Shown: positions 37,699 through 46,731 of the stretch, in pieces
Layout of the letters: each line of letters begins with the position of its first letter
Position numbering within the stretch: position 1 is the stretch's first letter
Assembly (NCBI GenBank): GCA_964392065.1
Contig: CAYMOG010000004.1
Span: 10,595-74,594, forward strand
Direction of reading: 5' to 3'
DNA length: 64,000 bases
Origin: JASBZA01 sp964392065
Lineage (GTDB): Bacteria; Bacillota; Clostridia; Saccharofermentanales; Fastidiosipilaceae
Position numbers and translations under genes: made by a program
The notes under the pieces: generated by a model
What the model was told of the DNA's origin: nothing
The model's input: the letters and a program-made list of their open reading frames with translations, nothing else
Database searches by the model: none

Positions 37699-37905
37699 TT
37701 AGAAAAGTTTGCCATCCTGCATAGAATAAATTCTTTCACAAGCGTTTGCTAGTTTCATATTATGGGTTGCTAATATAACAGCCGTGCCTGATCGGTGTAT
37801 ATCTTGGAAGATTCCCATTACAATTTCACTATTATGAGAATCAAGAGCTCCTGTAGGTTCATCGGCTAAGATAATGGATTTACTGTTTTTAGATATTACT
37901 ATTAA
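37699..37905 (-). pseudogene. Remnant of an ABC transporter ATPase (MacB/LolD type)
   Basis: The minus strand translates to ISKNSKSIILADEPTGALDS, then a helix, ILATHNMKLANACERIY and SMQDGKLF before TAA. This is the Walker B/D-loop/H-loop end of a lipoprotein-exporter or peptide-type ABC ATPase. Everything upstream, including the P-loop and LSGGQ motif, is missing: the frame hits a stop just before IVISKN. No partner permease is present. AT-rich third positions set it apart from the neighbours. Probable relic of a lost transporter. Confidence 0.85.
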
Positions 37906-38008
37906 TTATTTACTTACAAATTATATATTTAAAAAGTATGCTTCCAATCCCTACAGTGACATTCCGTTTGACTGCGTTACATGATCCCACTGAATAGACT
38001 ACAAAAAT

Positions 38009-38041
38009 AAACCTCTCATACACTGTACGCATGAGAGGTTT
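38009..38041 (-). terminator. Rho-independent terminator after korB
   Basis: AAACCTCTCAT pairs with ATGAGAGGTTT, followed on the minus strand by ATTTTTG. It lies about 50 bases past the korB stop. A second perfect small hairpin (TGTAGCG/CGCTACA, 38057-38074) lies between them. Confidence 0.88.
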
Positions 38042-38093
38042 CAAGAAAACTTAATTTGTAGCGAATACGCTACAGGTTTTTACTCATAAAGCT

Positions 38094-38963
38094 TTATGAA
38101 AAGGCTTCGTTCTGAGACTGCAAGAATTCTAGACTTGCACCCTGATCTTTTAATAGTTTCCCGTTTGTTAAGATCTTGTTTTGTTTGGAGAAAGAATCTT
38201 TTTCTTTCTTATATATGATTCCCGTTGGAATACCATCATCAGAGAAAATACTGGCTGTCTTGAGCGCTAATTCATAATCCGAAGGATCGTAATCTTCTCC
38301 TACCGGTCTTACACGCTCCTTATACCATTGAAATGTATTAATTTTATTGAAGGATACACAGGGCTGGAAAATATCAATTAGTGCGTAACCATCATATTCA
38401 ATAGCTTCTTTCAAGATTGTGCGGAACTGCTCAGGATCCCCGGAGAAAGTTCTAGCAACGAAGCCTGCACCTAGCGCTATAGCATTAAGTACTGGATTAA
38501 ATTGTGTCATGGTAACACCTTCCGTTTGAACAGAAGTTACTTGGCCTTTGGGCGCTGTAGGGGATGCTTGTCCCTTCGTCAAACCGTAGACTTGGTTATC
38601 ATGGGCAATATGTACCAGATTGATATTTCTACGTACAGCAGCCATGAAATGGTTACCACCTTCACCAAAGGAGTCACCGTCACCTGTATTGATAATTACA
38701 GTCAATTCATCATTGGCAATTTTTGCACCTGTAGCAGCGGGTAAGGATCTACCATGTAGTCCGCAGAAGCGGTTTGCCGATGTATATTGAGGCGTTTTGG
38801 CCGCTTGACCGATACCTGCTGCTAATAATACCTTATGTGGATCTTTGCCCAGCTCAGCTAGGGTCTCATTCAAAACTTTCTGGATAGCAAAGTTACCACA
38901 ACCTGGGCACCAAGCGGTTTTATAAGTTTCAAAACTTCTTTGCGTACTTTCGTGTATATGCAT
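38094..38963 (-). CDS. korB: 2-oxoacid:ferredoxin oxidoreductase, beta subunit
   Basis: 289 residues. Thiamine-diphosphate subunit that decarboxylates a 2-oxoacid with CoA and passes electrons to ferredoxin. TPP site GDGDSFGEGGNHFMAAVRRN, cluster cysteines in WCPGCGNF, RFCGLHGR and FQPCVSFN. The two-subunit layout fits 2-oxoglutarate or a broad 2-oxoacid enzyme; the precise substrate cannot be told from the sequence. AAGGAGG precedes the ATG. Forms an operon with the alpha subunit 11 bases upstream. Confidence 0.92.
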   Translation of the reverse strand: MHIHESTQRSFETYKTAWCPGCGNFAIQKVLNETLAELGKDPHKVLLAAGIGQAAKTPQYTSANRFCGLHGRSLPAATGAKIANDELTVIINTGDGDSFGEGGNHFMAAVRRNINLVHIAHDNQVYGLTKGQASPTAPKGQVTSVQTEGVTMTQFNPVLNAIALGAGFVARTFSGDPEQFRTILKEAIEYDGYALIDIFQPCVSFNKINTFQWYKERVRPVGEDYDPSDYELALKTASIFSDDGIPTGIIYKKEKDSFSKQNKILTNGKLLKDQGASLEFLQSQNEAFS

Positions 38964-38974
38964 TTTCTTCCTCC

Positions 38975-40786
38975 TTATCCTACGTGCTTCTCGAGCCGCT
39001 TACAAATCTCTTCGCTAGAAATCTGTCTACCGTCATACTTCAAGATAGAATCTTCCACTTTAATACCCGTTTGACGGCGAATCAACATAGCTAATTGACT
39101 ATCTTGGTTTTGCTCCACGTTTATAAATGTATGATCAGAAACTTCGGCAAGTTTCTCTAATTTCTGAGTAGGTAGTGGCCAGAGATCACCGAAGATCAAA
39201 GCATTGACGCTCTTCTTCTCAACAAATACTAAGTAATCGACGGCTTCTTTGATAGAACCTTCTAATGAACCCCAAGCTAATAAAGTCACTTTTGCATCTT
39301 CTGGACCATAGAGTTCTGGCTCTTCTATGTCCTCTGCCAGCAATGTTTCCATTTTTCTTGTGCGCTTATCAACTTGTTGAACACGTACGTCCGCATCCTC
39401 GGTGATGAAACCATACTCATCATGTTCATCCGTATCAGCAGACACGAATGCATAAGGGTTTCCTGGAATCAAACGAGGAGAAATTCCAGATTCTGTATTT
39501 CTATAACGCTTATATTCAGATTCCGCTAGAGTCTGCTCGGTCATTTCACCCGAGGGTGTATCGCCACGTGTGTAACCTTCTCTATAGCCTAGAGCTTCTT
39601 CTGGGCTAGAACCGACTTGTACACGCTCAACTTTTTCGAAGTCAAACTGTGGAATAGTAGCGGTCCCATCGGCTAGATATTGATCTGTTAGTAGAGTTAC
39701 AGGTAACTGATATTTCTGAGCTAATTTGTGCGCTCTAGCCGATTGATAGAAGGCATCTTCATGATTTTTTACCGCGATTACCATCTTAGGATAATCACCG
39801 TTGCCACCGAAAATAGCCATATTCAAGTCTGCTTGTTCCGTTCTTGTTGGTAAGCCCGTTACAGGACCGGGTCTCATAGCGTTTACAACCACAACAGGAA
39901 CTTCCATCATGCCGGCCATAGCCAGAGCTTCTAGCTTCAAGTGATAGCCGCCACCTGAGGTGCCGGTCATTGCTACCGCACCTGCATAGGATGCACCGAC
40001 TGCCATATTCATAGCTGACAGTTCATCTTCTGCTTGTTCTACAACAATATTCGCTTCTGTCTGAACACTTGCTAAGTACTCCATTACAGAAGTTGATGGA
40101 CTCATAGGATAGGCAGTATAGAAATTAAGCCCTGCTGCCAGAGCACCCAAGCCAATCGCTTGATTACCGTTCATGACGACCCATTGGCTATAGTCTGCCT
40201 CAGGATGTTCCATATGAGAATCTAAATCCTCTATACCACGCCCTGTACTCTCTACAGCTTTTTTCGCATATTCTCCTTGATTATCTTCAACTAAATCATA
40301 GCCTCTTTCTGCTGCTGCTACGTTGACATCTAAGATGCTAGGTTTCATAGCAAGAGCGAAGAGTTCTGGAATTCTTTCCTTGGGGAAACCAAATAAATGA
40401 ATCAACGCACCCAGTGCTACAGATGATGCTACCTTAGGATTGCCGAGTTCTTTTGCAATCTTTTCCATAGGAAGAGAAATAACGCGTTTTTCCTCTGTCT
40501 CATACTTCTCATCTGCAAGGATGAAACCATCTTCTCTTAAGTTATCAAGATGGGCATGTATAGCATCCTCATTTAGTGCTAGAACACCATCAACATCATA
40601 ATCATGAGTCTGAATACGACGTTTACCAATGCGCAGAGTTGTGAAGTTATAACCACCTCTTACTCTACTCATCAAATCTCTTGTGGCAAACACATTGTAG
40701 CCATATTCTTTTAAGAATCTCTCGAAGACGCCGCTGGTCGTATCGATACCTTGGCCGGCAGCTCCGCCGATAAGTAAATTAAACAT
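38975..40786 (-). CDS. korA: 2-oxoacid:ferredoxin oxidoreductase, fused gamma-alpha subunit
   Basis: 603 residues. The N-terminal about 190 residues are the gamma domain (LLIGGAAGQGIDTTSGVFERF), and the rest is the alpha domain (NGNQAIGLGALAAGLNFYTAYPMSPSTS, quoted as NQAIGLGALAAG and YPMSPSTS; the MTGTSGGGYHL loop; EQAEDELSAMNMAVGASYAGA-like segment). The gamma-alpha fusion is typical of KorA-type enzymes. Function: reversible oxidative decarboxylation of 2-oxoacids coupled to ferredoxin. The GGAGG site lies five bases before the ATG. A dedicated ferredoxin is not adjacent. Confidence 0.92.
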   Translation of the reverse strand: MFNLLIGGAAGQGIDTTSGVFERFLKEYGYNVFATRDLMSRVRGGYNFTTLRIGKRRIQTHDYDVDGVLALNEDAIHAHLDNLREDGFILADEKYETEEKRVISLPMEKIAKELGNPKVASSVALGALIHLFGFPKERIPELFALAMKPSILDVNVAAAERGYDLVEDNQGEYAKKAVESTGRGIEDLDSHMEHPEADYSQWVVMNGNQAIGLGALAAGLNFYTAYPMSPSTSVMEYLASVQTEANIVVEQAEDELSAMNMAVGASYAGAVAMTGTSGGGYHLKLEALAMAGMMEVPVVVVNAMRPGPVTGLPTRTEQADLNMAIFGGNGDYPKMVIAVKNHEDAFYQSARAHKLAQKYQLPVTLLTDQYLADGTATIPQFDFEKVERVQVGSSPEEALGYREGYTRGDTPSGEMTEQTLAESEYKRYRNTESGISPRLIPGNPYAFVSADTDEHDEYGFITEDADVRVQQVDKRTRKMETLLAEDIEEPELYGPEDAKVTLLAWGSLEGSIKEAVDYLVFVEKKSVNALIFGDLWPLPTQKLEKLAEVSDHTFINVEQNQDSQLAMLIRRQTGIKVEDSILKYDGRQISSEEICKRLEKHVG

Positions 40787-41095
40787 AAAAACCTCCGTGT
40801 GTAATCTTTTTTACTCTTCGTAAAACATATAAACATAGCTTAAGAAAAAAACTTTGTTTTGTATATTCCAATTGTACAATTATTTTTTTATATTTTCATC
40901 CTATAAATGGACTTCTCCTTTTTATATCGAGAAATTATTCATTACTTAACCAAAAGACCCAATTTCTGCCGTAATCTCTTATAGACTTCCCACATAAATT
41001 TTAAAAAACCTGGTTTTCCCTCAAGATTTCACAAAAAAATACCCTCTATACCTAAAATATAGAGGGTGTTCAAAAACGTGTTTCTAATCACACAT
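40787..41095. other. Intergenic region: korAB promoter region and a terminator
   Basis: 309 bp. The AT-rich half next to korA presumably holds its promoter but no clean -35/-10 pair was seen. A perfect 12 bp palindrome, AATTGTACAATT (40870-40881), could be an operator. The half nearer 41095 holds the terminator of the deacetylase gene. No coding frame was found. Confidence 0.45.
41034..41067 (-). terminator. Rho-independent terminator after the deacetylase gene
   Basis: ACCCTCTATA pairs with TATAGAGGGT (41041-41067), followed on the minus strand by ATTTTTTT. It closes the transcript that begins with suf or the lipid kinase. Confidence 0.9.
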
Positions 41096-42070
41096 TTAGT
41101 TAAGTATTCCAAACTTAAAATCTTGTTTTCTGAAATAGTCCACAATACTTGGCAGAGCTTCTCGCGTTCTAGTCTTATTTACACCATCATGCATAAGTAA
41201 AACCACAGTATTATAATGCCCCATTGCCTTCCATGTTCTCTCTATTTCAGCCAATTGTCCCTGAGTATCCAATCCATGTAAATGCATACCATCACCGTTT
41301 TCCACATTCCAATCAATCCAAGAAATCCCATGCTCCCTAAGAAGCTTATCGGAGGGTCCCATACGTTTCCAAGACATATGTCCACCTGGATAACGGAAAA
41401 CATTAAATCGTATAGGATCTCGAAGAAGTGTATTGATACGTTCTGCTGCTTGCTGATGTTGTCTGAGAATTTCTTGAGGATTTACCTCGCGATTGGGATA
41501 AAGAGCTTTGTAATTATGATTATAGGTATGACCACCAATCGCATGTCCTTCATCATAGATTCGTTGTAAGAGTTCCTGAGTACCCTCATGGATTGAGTTT
41601 CCCACGAGGAAAAAACTTGCAGGCACATCAAGATTTTTCAAGACATCAAGAAGGAGACCTGTACTATTCCCGTCGATGCCATCATCGAAGGTAAGGAAGC
41701 ACGTTTTTTGATTCGGTACGAGTTCTGACTTCCCATACATAGCCGATCGTACGGTGTCGGTATCGTATGCATATTGAAGAGCCTCTGGCCGATGATTGTA
41801 CTTCACAGTTTCTTCTACTTCTTCTGAAGTGGTAGGTTCTATAGTCGTAGATACTTCGACTTCTCGTGTCGTAGGTATGGCAGTTGTAGTCGATGGCACA
41901 TGTGTAGTCGTCATGACTATAGTCTCAGACTCAGATGTGGAGGCCGAAGTATGGATTTCTGTAGTGGTAACCCTCACAGTTCTAGGGGTATCTGTGATAA
42001 CCATAGGAATAATGAACGCAGTAACCAATGCTAAAACGCATACTACACTAATAATTTTAAATTTTTTCAT
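41096..42070 (-). CDS. Polysaccharide (peptidoglycan-type) deacetylase
   Basis: 324 residues: N-terminal membrane anchor or signal (about 5-25), a Thr/Ser/Glu-rich linker (about 30-90), and a NodB domain. All five family motifs are present: TFDDG (127-131), HTYNH, RYPGG, DWNVENGD and LLMHDG. This fits a surface deacetylase acting on N-acetylglucosamine polymers, such as peptidoglycan for lysozyme resistance; the substrate is inferred. The start codon overlaps the stop of the corrinoid gene by one base (TAATG). Confidence 0.9.
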   Translation of the reverse strand: MKKFKIISVVCVLALVTAFIIPMVITDTPRTVRVTTTEIHTSASTSESETIVMTTTHVPSTTTAIPTTREVEVSTTIEPTTSEEVEETVKYNHRPEALQYAYDTDTVRSAMYGKSELVPNQKTCFLTFDDGIDGNSTGLLLDVLKNLDVPASFFLVGNSIHEGTQELLQRIYDEGHAIGGHTYNHNYKALYPNREVNPQEILRQHQQAAERINTLLRDPIRFNVFRYPGGHMSWKRMGPSDKLLREHGISWIDWNVENGDGMHLHGLDTQGQLAEIERTWKAMGHYNTVVLLMHDGVNKTRTREALPSIVDYFRKQDFKFGILN

Positions 42071-42606
42071 TAATACTCAATTCCTTTTCGGCCCATCACG
42101 CCATGATCAAACGGATGTCTATTGGCCTTAATTTCACTTATATAATCAGCCAAATCCAATAATTCCATGGCTGGTTCTCGCCCTGTTAGAACAAGATCCG
42201 GGCCATCTTCTAGAGTCCGAATTTCATTCATGAAATCTAGAAGCAAGGATTTATTCAATAGATTATAATTTATTGAAGCAATACTTTCATCGAGTATAAT
42301 CACACCAGAGGAAGAATGACGTTCCAAATAGGTTCTAGCTCTTGAGAGCCTTGCATCCTGACTCTCTCTTAAGAGCGTTAACTGTGCTTCGCTCATTTCC
42401 CACGTAAATCCTTCCGCTCCTAGCGGCCTACCAGAATCCACCGTAATTCCAATGTCACGTAAAACTTCTAATTCTGAAGATTTTCCATCTTTAAGAAATT
42501 GTTGAAACAAAACATGATGCCCAGCACCTATGGCACGTACTGCTAATCCAACCGCCGCAGTCGTCTTACCTTTACCATCACCATGATAAATATGTACAAG
42601 TCCCAT
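42070..42606 (-). CDS. Corrinoid adenosyltransferase (CobA/BtuR type)
   Basis: 178 residues. Transfers the adenosyl group of ATP to cob(I)alamin or cobinamide. P-loop GDGKGKTTAAVGLA near residue 10, and VILDESIASINYNLL and VLTGREPAMELLDLADY are typical of the family. No other cobalamin gene is in the window apart from a degenerate CbiA homologue at 19-20.5 kb, so it probably serves salvage of imported corrinoids. Confidence 0.9.
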   Translation of the reverse strand: MGLVHIYHGDGKGKTTAAVGLAVRAIGAGHHVLFQQFLKDGKSSELEVLRDIGITVDSGRPLGAEGFTWEMSEAQLTLLRESQDARLSRARTYLERHSSSGVIILDESIASINYNLLNKSLLLDFMNEIRTLEDGPDLVLTGREPAMELLDLADYISEIKANRHPFDHGVMGRKGIEY

Positions 42607-42607
42607 C

Positions 42608-43549
42608 CTATCTCCCTTCCTCTAGATAGGCAAAATTAAGCGCGTCAGGAACTACTTCTACAGTTATGGATTCTGGGTTAAATACAATACCATCATAATT
42701 AGCCATCATAGGACCATGATTCTTATTGCGTATCACACCTTTAACAATTCGCTGATTGATAATCTTAGGGTGACCTAAGTGTTCACCTTTTTTATACTTA
42801 ATCAGCAAGGGAACTAATTCTCGAAACGTTAGACGCTTCGCAAGAATAATATCGGCTACCCCATCATCTACAACTGCCGCAGGAGCTGGTGTGAAACCAC
42901 CACCATAGTATTTACCATTGGCAATAACAGAAACCGTGGCCTCCATCTCCCCTGACATGCGGCTACCATCCTCTAGGAGAAAATCATATACATAATGGTA
43001 GACCTTGTCTACGAATAAGGTCTGGAAAACAGCAATAAGATACGAAAACTTCCCCCAACCTGACCAATTCTTAAGATTTTTCAGCGCCTGATCTAGTACA
43101 ACCGCATCATGTCCCATGGATAACACATTTATTGCCCAACCATCATTGACTTTTAATAAATCAATAGCATCCAAGCGAGGATATGGCGTTAGGGCTATTA
43201 AGCGATTAATTAATTTGGGGGAGGATTCTTCACCATAAATAAAGCGAGCAAAATCGTTTCCCGTACCAATCGGAATGATGCCCATATAGGTTTTCGTTTG
43301 GGCCAAAGCCGCCGACGCCTCACTTAGCGTCCCATCTCCACCACAAACATACACCAATCCCTGATCCTCATAGCGCTCTGCCCATTCTTTACATAAATCA
43401 TAAACATGGTGTGCTCTTTGAGTGAAACAAATATCTGGTGTCTCTAAATGGGCAAAAGCCTGGAGGATAGCTTCCTTCAGGCTCTCTGCGATGAAGCCTT
43501 TACCAGACTTCGTACTAATAACAAACCGTATTTTCAAATCTTTCACCAT
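42608..43549 (-). CDS. Diacylglycerol/lipid kinase family protein (YegS/DagK-like)
   Basis: 313 residues of the diacylglycerol kinase catalytic fold: VYVCGGDGTLSEA (GGDGT motif), IIPIGTGNDFARF, then the C-terminal beta domain with VSVIANGKYYGGGF. The family phosphorylates diacylglycerol or related lipids and recycles diacylglycerol from lipoteichoic acid synthesis in Gram-positives. The substrate cannot be settled from sequence. It follows sufB by two bases, probably in the same transcript. Confidence 0.85.
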   Translation of the reverse strand: MVKDLKIRFVISTKSGKGFIAESLKEAILQAFAHLETPDICFTQRAHHVYDLCKEWAERYEDQGLVYVCGGDGTLSEASAALAQTKTYMGIIPIGTGNDFARFIYGEESSPKLINRLIALTPYPRLDAIDLLKVNDGWAINVLSMGHDAVVLDQALKNLKNWSGWGKFSYLIAVFQTLFVDKVYHYVYDFLLEDGSRMSGEMEATVSVIANGKYYGGGFTPAPAAVVDDGVADIILAKRLTFRELVPLLIKYKKGEHLGHPKIINQRIVKGVIRNKNHGPMMANYDGIVFNPESITVEVVPDALNFAYLEEGR

Positions 43550-43551
43550 GG

Positions 43552-44970
43552 CTAACCTACACTACGACTTACATCCAATTTCAATAACTGATTAAGCTCG
43601 ACCGCATATTCCATAGGTAATTCCTTGGTAAAGGGTTCAATAAATCCTAAGATAATCATCTCCGTTGCTTCTTCTTCACTAAGCCCTCTACTCATGAGAT
43701 AGTATAACTGCTCTTCAGAGACTTTCGATACGGAACCCTCATGTTCTACGGTTCCTTGTCCTTCTAGAATTCTATACGTTGGAATCGTGTCCGATTGGGA
43801 TTTCTCATCGAGAATAAGCGTGTCACATTCCACGACACTATGACAATTCTTCGCCTTCGGAGCATAATGCACGGTGCCACGATAGATAGCATTGCCGCCA
43901 TTTCTAGCAATCGACTTAGAAATAATCTTCGATGTTGTATTGGATGCTTGATGCATCATGCGAGAACCGATATCTTGTCTTTGGCCTTCGTCTGCCATGG
44001 ATACCGAAATCATCGAACCATGGGCACCTTCCCCTCGTAAATAACAGGAAGGGTAAAGCATACTGACTCCAGATCCAATATTTCCGTCGACCCACTCCAT
44101 TACGCCTCCAGCATCACAGGTAGAACGTTTCGTCACGAGATTATAAACGTTATTGGACCAATTTTGTACTGTAGTATAACGACACTTGGCATTCTTGCCG
44201 ACAAAAATTTCTACTACTGCAGCATGAAGTGAATTCGTGCTATAAGCAGGTGCTGTACATCCCTCAATATAATGCAAATCTGCATCATCATCTACTATGA
44301 TTAAGGAACGCTCAAACTGACCCATCTCCTCCGAATTGATACGGAAGTAGGATTGTACAGGCATAGCAAGTTTAACGCCTTTAGGCACGTAAATGAAGGA
44401 ACCTCCGGACCAAACAGCGGAATTAAGGGCGGCAAATTTATTGTCTCCAGGCGGCACAAGTGTACCGAAGAACTTCTTAAAAAGTTCAGGGTGTTCCTTA
44501 AGCCCTGTATCGGTATCTGAGAATATTACACCCAGTTTTTCCAATTCTTCTTGGGCCTTGTGATAAACAACCTCGGATTCATATTGTGTTGTCACACCTG
44601 CTAAGTATTCTCTTTCCGCCTGAGGAATACCTAGGGCTTCAAAAGTTTCTTTAATCTTATCTGGAACATTGTCCCAAGAATCGGTAGTGGCTACCGTAGC
44701 ACGATTATAGTAGGTAAGGTCATTTAAATCTAAGTCACTTAAATCGGGACCGAAATGAGGCATCTTACGGCTCTCAAAAATATCATAGGAACGCAGACGA
44801 AACTCCGTCATCCATTCCGGTTCTTGCTTCCATTCGGAAATCTGTTTAACTTTATCTCTATCTAAACCTTTGCTTAAGCGTTGAACTGATATATCACCGT
44901 CATAAATCTCATGTTCAAAACGGCTTCTAACAATATCTTCCGCCTGTACTTTATCTCTCTCAGGCCTCAT
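43552..44970 (-). CDS. sufB: Fe-S cluster assembly protein SufB
   Basis: 472 residues, core of the SufBCD scaffold on which Fe-S clusters are built. The beta-helix core contains GGSFIYVPKGVKLAMPVQSYFRIN and QRQDIGSRMMHQASNTTSK segments. The C-terminal EEATEMIILGFIEPF helix contacts SufC. It overlaps sufU by 4 bases (ATGA). Last suf gene in the order CDSUB, the standard one in Bacillota. Confidence 0.96.
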   Translation of the reverse strand: MRPERDKVQAEDIVRSRFEHEIYDGDISVQRLSKGLDRDKVKQISEWKQEPEWMTEFRLRSYDIFESRKMPHFGPDLSDLDLNDLTYYNRATVATTDSWDNVPDKIKETFEALGIPQAEREYLAGVTTQYESEVVYHKAQEELEKLGVIFSDTDTGLKEHPELFKKFFGTLVPPGDNKFAALNSAVWSGGSFIYVPKGVKLAMPVQSYFRINSEEMGQFERSLIIVDDDADLHYIEGCTAPAYSTNSLHAAVVEIFVGKNAKCRYTTVQNWSNNVYNLVTKRSTCDAGGVMEWVDGNIGSGVSMLYPSCYLRGEGAHGSMISVSMADEGQRQDIGSRMMHQASNTTSKIISKSIARNGGNAIYRGTVHYAPKAKNCHSVVECDTLILDEKSQSDTIPTYRILEGQGTVEHEGSVSKVSEEQLYYLMSRGLSEEEATEMIILGFIEPFTKELPMEYAVELNQLLKLDVSRSVG

Positions 44971-45488
44971 ATTGTTTCCTCCTTTTCTACGTCCGCTACA
45001 GTAATAGAGCCTTCAGAATCTTCGGTTTCTCTCTGGCCTTCGGCTCTTTCTTCTTGAATTTTTGCTAAACCTCTACGGCTCGCTTGCCAACCTAAGGTAG
45101 CGCATTTTACTCTCTGAGGTAATTGGGCAACACCTTGAAGACTTACAGCGTCTCCAATTAACTCGGCATCATAATCTTCAGATTGAATCATATGATGGAA
45201 GTGTTTAATTATTTCTTGTGCTGCTTCAATGTCTAGTTTTTCCAGCGCCTCCGCCATCATGGATGCCGACGCACAACAGATAGAACAGCCTGCACCCTCT
45301 TGGCGCACTTCCTCCACCGTATTTCCTCGTACTTTTAACTGCACCGTTAAGTCATCGCCACACGATGGGTTTTTCAAGTGCACAGTCATATAGCCTCTGG
45401 GATCTGGTGCTAAACCTTTATTTCTAGGATTCTGATAATGATCCATAATTATTTGTCTAAATAAGTCATTTTGCTTAGAAGAGGACAT
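44967..45488 (-). CDS. sufU: SufU zinc-dependent sulfurtransferase with C-terminal extension
   Basis: 173 residues. SufU accepts sulfur from SufS. The zinc and sulfur ligands are present: NPSCGDD, GAGCSICCAS and RVKCATLGW. The core ends near residue 142; the rest is an acidic tail rich in Glu and Gln (EERAEGQRETEDSEG) that most relatives lack. The role of the tail is unknown. It overlaps sufS by 14 and sufB by 4 bases. Confidence 0.93.
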   Translation of the reverse strand: MSSSKQNDLFRQIIMDHYQNPRNKGLAPDPRGYMTVHLKNPSCGDDLTVQLKVRGNTVEEVRQEGAGCSICCASASMMAEALEKLDIEAAQEIIKHFHHMIQSEDYDAELIGDAVSLQGVAQLPQRVKCATLGWQASRRGLAKIQEERAEGQRETEDSEGSITVADVEKEETI

Positions 45489-46731
45489 CTAGAAAATCAC
45501 CTGCTTTCTTACTTACTTCCAAGAAGCGATCAACTTCTTCAATTGTGTTATAAAAACTTGCGCTAACTCTAAGCGTAGATTGTACGTTCAAGAAACGCAT
45601 AGTGGGTTGGTTACAGTGGTGGCCCGCACGAATAGAAATACCTTCTCTATCGTATACACCTGCCACATCATGCGGATGAATGCCCTTCACATTGAAGCAC
45701 ACCATACCTGAGGACCAGTTATTAGGGTTATAGATTTCAATATTTTCTTGCAAAGCTAAACCATCAACTAGTCTTTTCCCTAACATAGCAATGCGTTGAG
45801 AAATATAATCATAACCAATTTCTTCAATATAATCGATGGCTCTCCCTAATCCAATCACTTCGGCAATTGGCATAGTGCCTGCCTCGAAACGTTGTGGAAC
45901 TTCGGCAAAAGTCGAATCGAATGTGTCTACTACATCGATCATTTCACCACCGAATTGAACCGGCGGCATGGTCTCTAAAATAGCTTTCTTACCGTATAAG
46001 ATCCCAATACCTGTAGGACCTAAAATCTTATGAGCAGAAAAAGCATAGAAATCCACATCCCAATCCATCACGAGAGGCGCTTCATGAACAACGCTCTGAG
46101 CACCATCCACGACGAAAACCGCATCTTCTTGATGAACCACTTGAGCAAGCGCTTGTACGTCATTTCTTGCCCCTAAGACATTACTCATATGGAAGAGTGC
46201 TACAATTTTCGTACGCTTAGACATCACTTGAGCTAGTCTTTCTGGGGTGACTACACCATCGGAATCTGGCTCTACCAGAACTAAACGGCAACCCTTACGT
46301 TTTGCTAATTGTTGCCAGGGAACATAATTGGCATGATGTTCTGTCGCTGAAACAATAATCTCATCACCTGCCTCTAATTTATGTTCACCATAGCTATAGC
46401 ATACTAAGTTAAGGGCTTCCGTAGTATTCCTTGTGAAAATAATCTCTTCAGCACTGCTTGCTTGTAGGAAATGGGCGACCTTTTGACGCACACATTCGAA
46501 ATGCCTTGTTGCCTCATAACCTATATGGTCCACACCCCTTGCGACATTTACACCATATTCTTCATAATACTTCGCCATAGCCTCTAGAACTTGTACAGGC
46601 TTCAAGGAAGTCGATGAATTATTTAAATAAATCAGAGGATGCCCATTCATCTCCTGTTGTAGCATAGGAAAATCCTGTCGGATTTCATCTAGAGTACGAC
46701 CATCTAATGCTCTTATTTCATGATTGGACAT
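45475..46731 (-). CDS. sufS: Cysteine desulfurase SufS
   Basis: 418 residues, PLP-dependent, takes sulfur from cysteine for SufU. PLP Lys in FSAHKILGPTGIG, TATEHHANYVPW-like ATEHHANYVPW block, and the active-site Cys in RAGHHCNQPTM near the C terminus. All catalytic residues are present. Its ATG overlaps the last base of the sufD stop. Confidence 0.96.
   Translation of the reverse strand: MSNHEIRALDGRTLDEIRQDFPMLQQEMNGHPLIYLNNSSTSLKPVQVLEAMAKYYEEYGVNVARGVDHIGYEATRHFECVRQKVAHFLQASSAEEIIFTRNTTEALNLVCYSYGEHKLEAGDEIIVSATEHHANYVPWQQLAKRKGCRLVLVEPDSDGVVTPERLAQVMSKRTKIVALFHMSNVLGARNDVQALAQVVHQEDAVFVVDGAQSVVHEAPLVMDWDVDFYAFSAHKILGPTGIGILYGKKAILETMPPVQFGGEMIDVVDTFDSTFAEVPQRFEAGTMPIAEVIGLGRAIDYIEEIGYDYISQRIAMLGKRLVDGLALQENIEIYNPNNWSSGMVCFNVKGIHPHDVAGVYDREGISIRAGHHCNQPTMRFLNVQSTLRVSASFYNTIEEVDRFLEVSKKAGDFLDVLF

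Noticed and set aside
37906..38093. Possible small RNA between korB and the ABC relic
   Set aside because: Only a terminator and a second small hairpin are visible; no promoter for a separate transcript was recognised.
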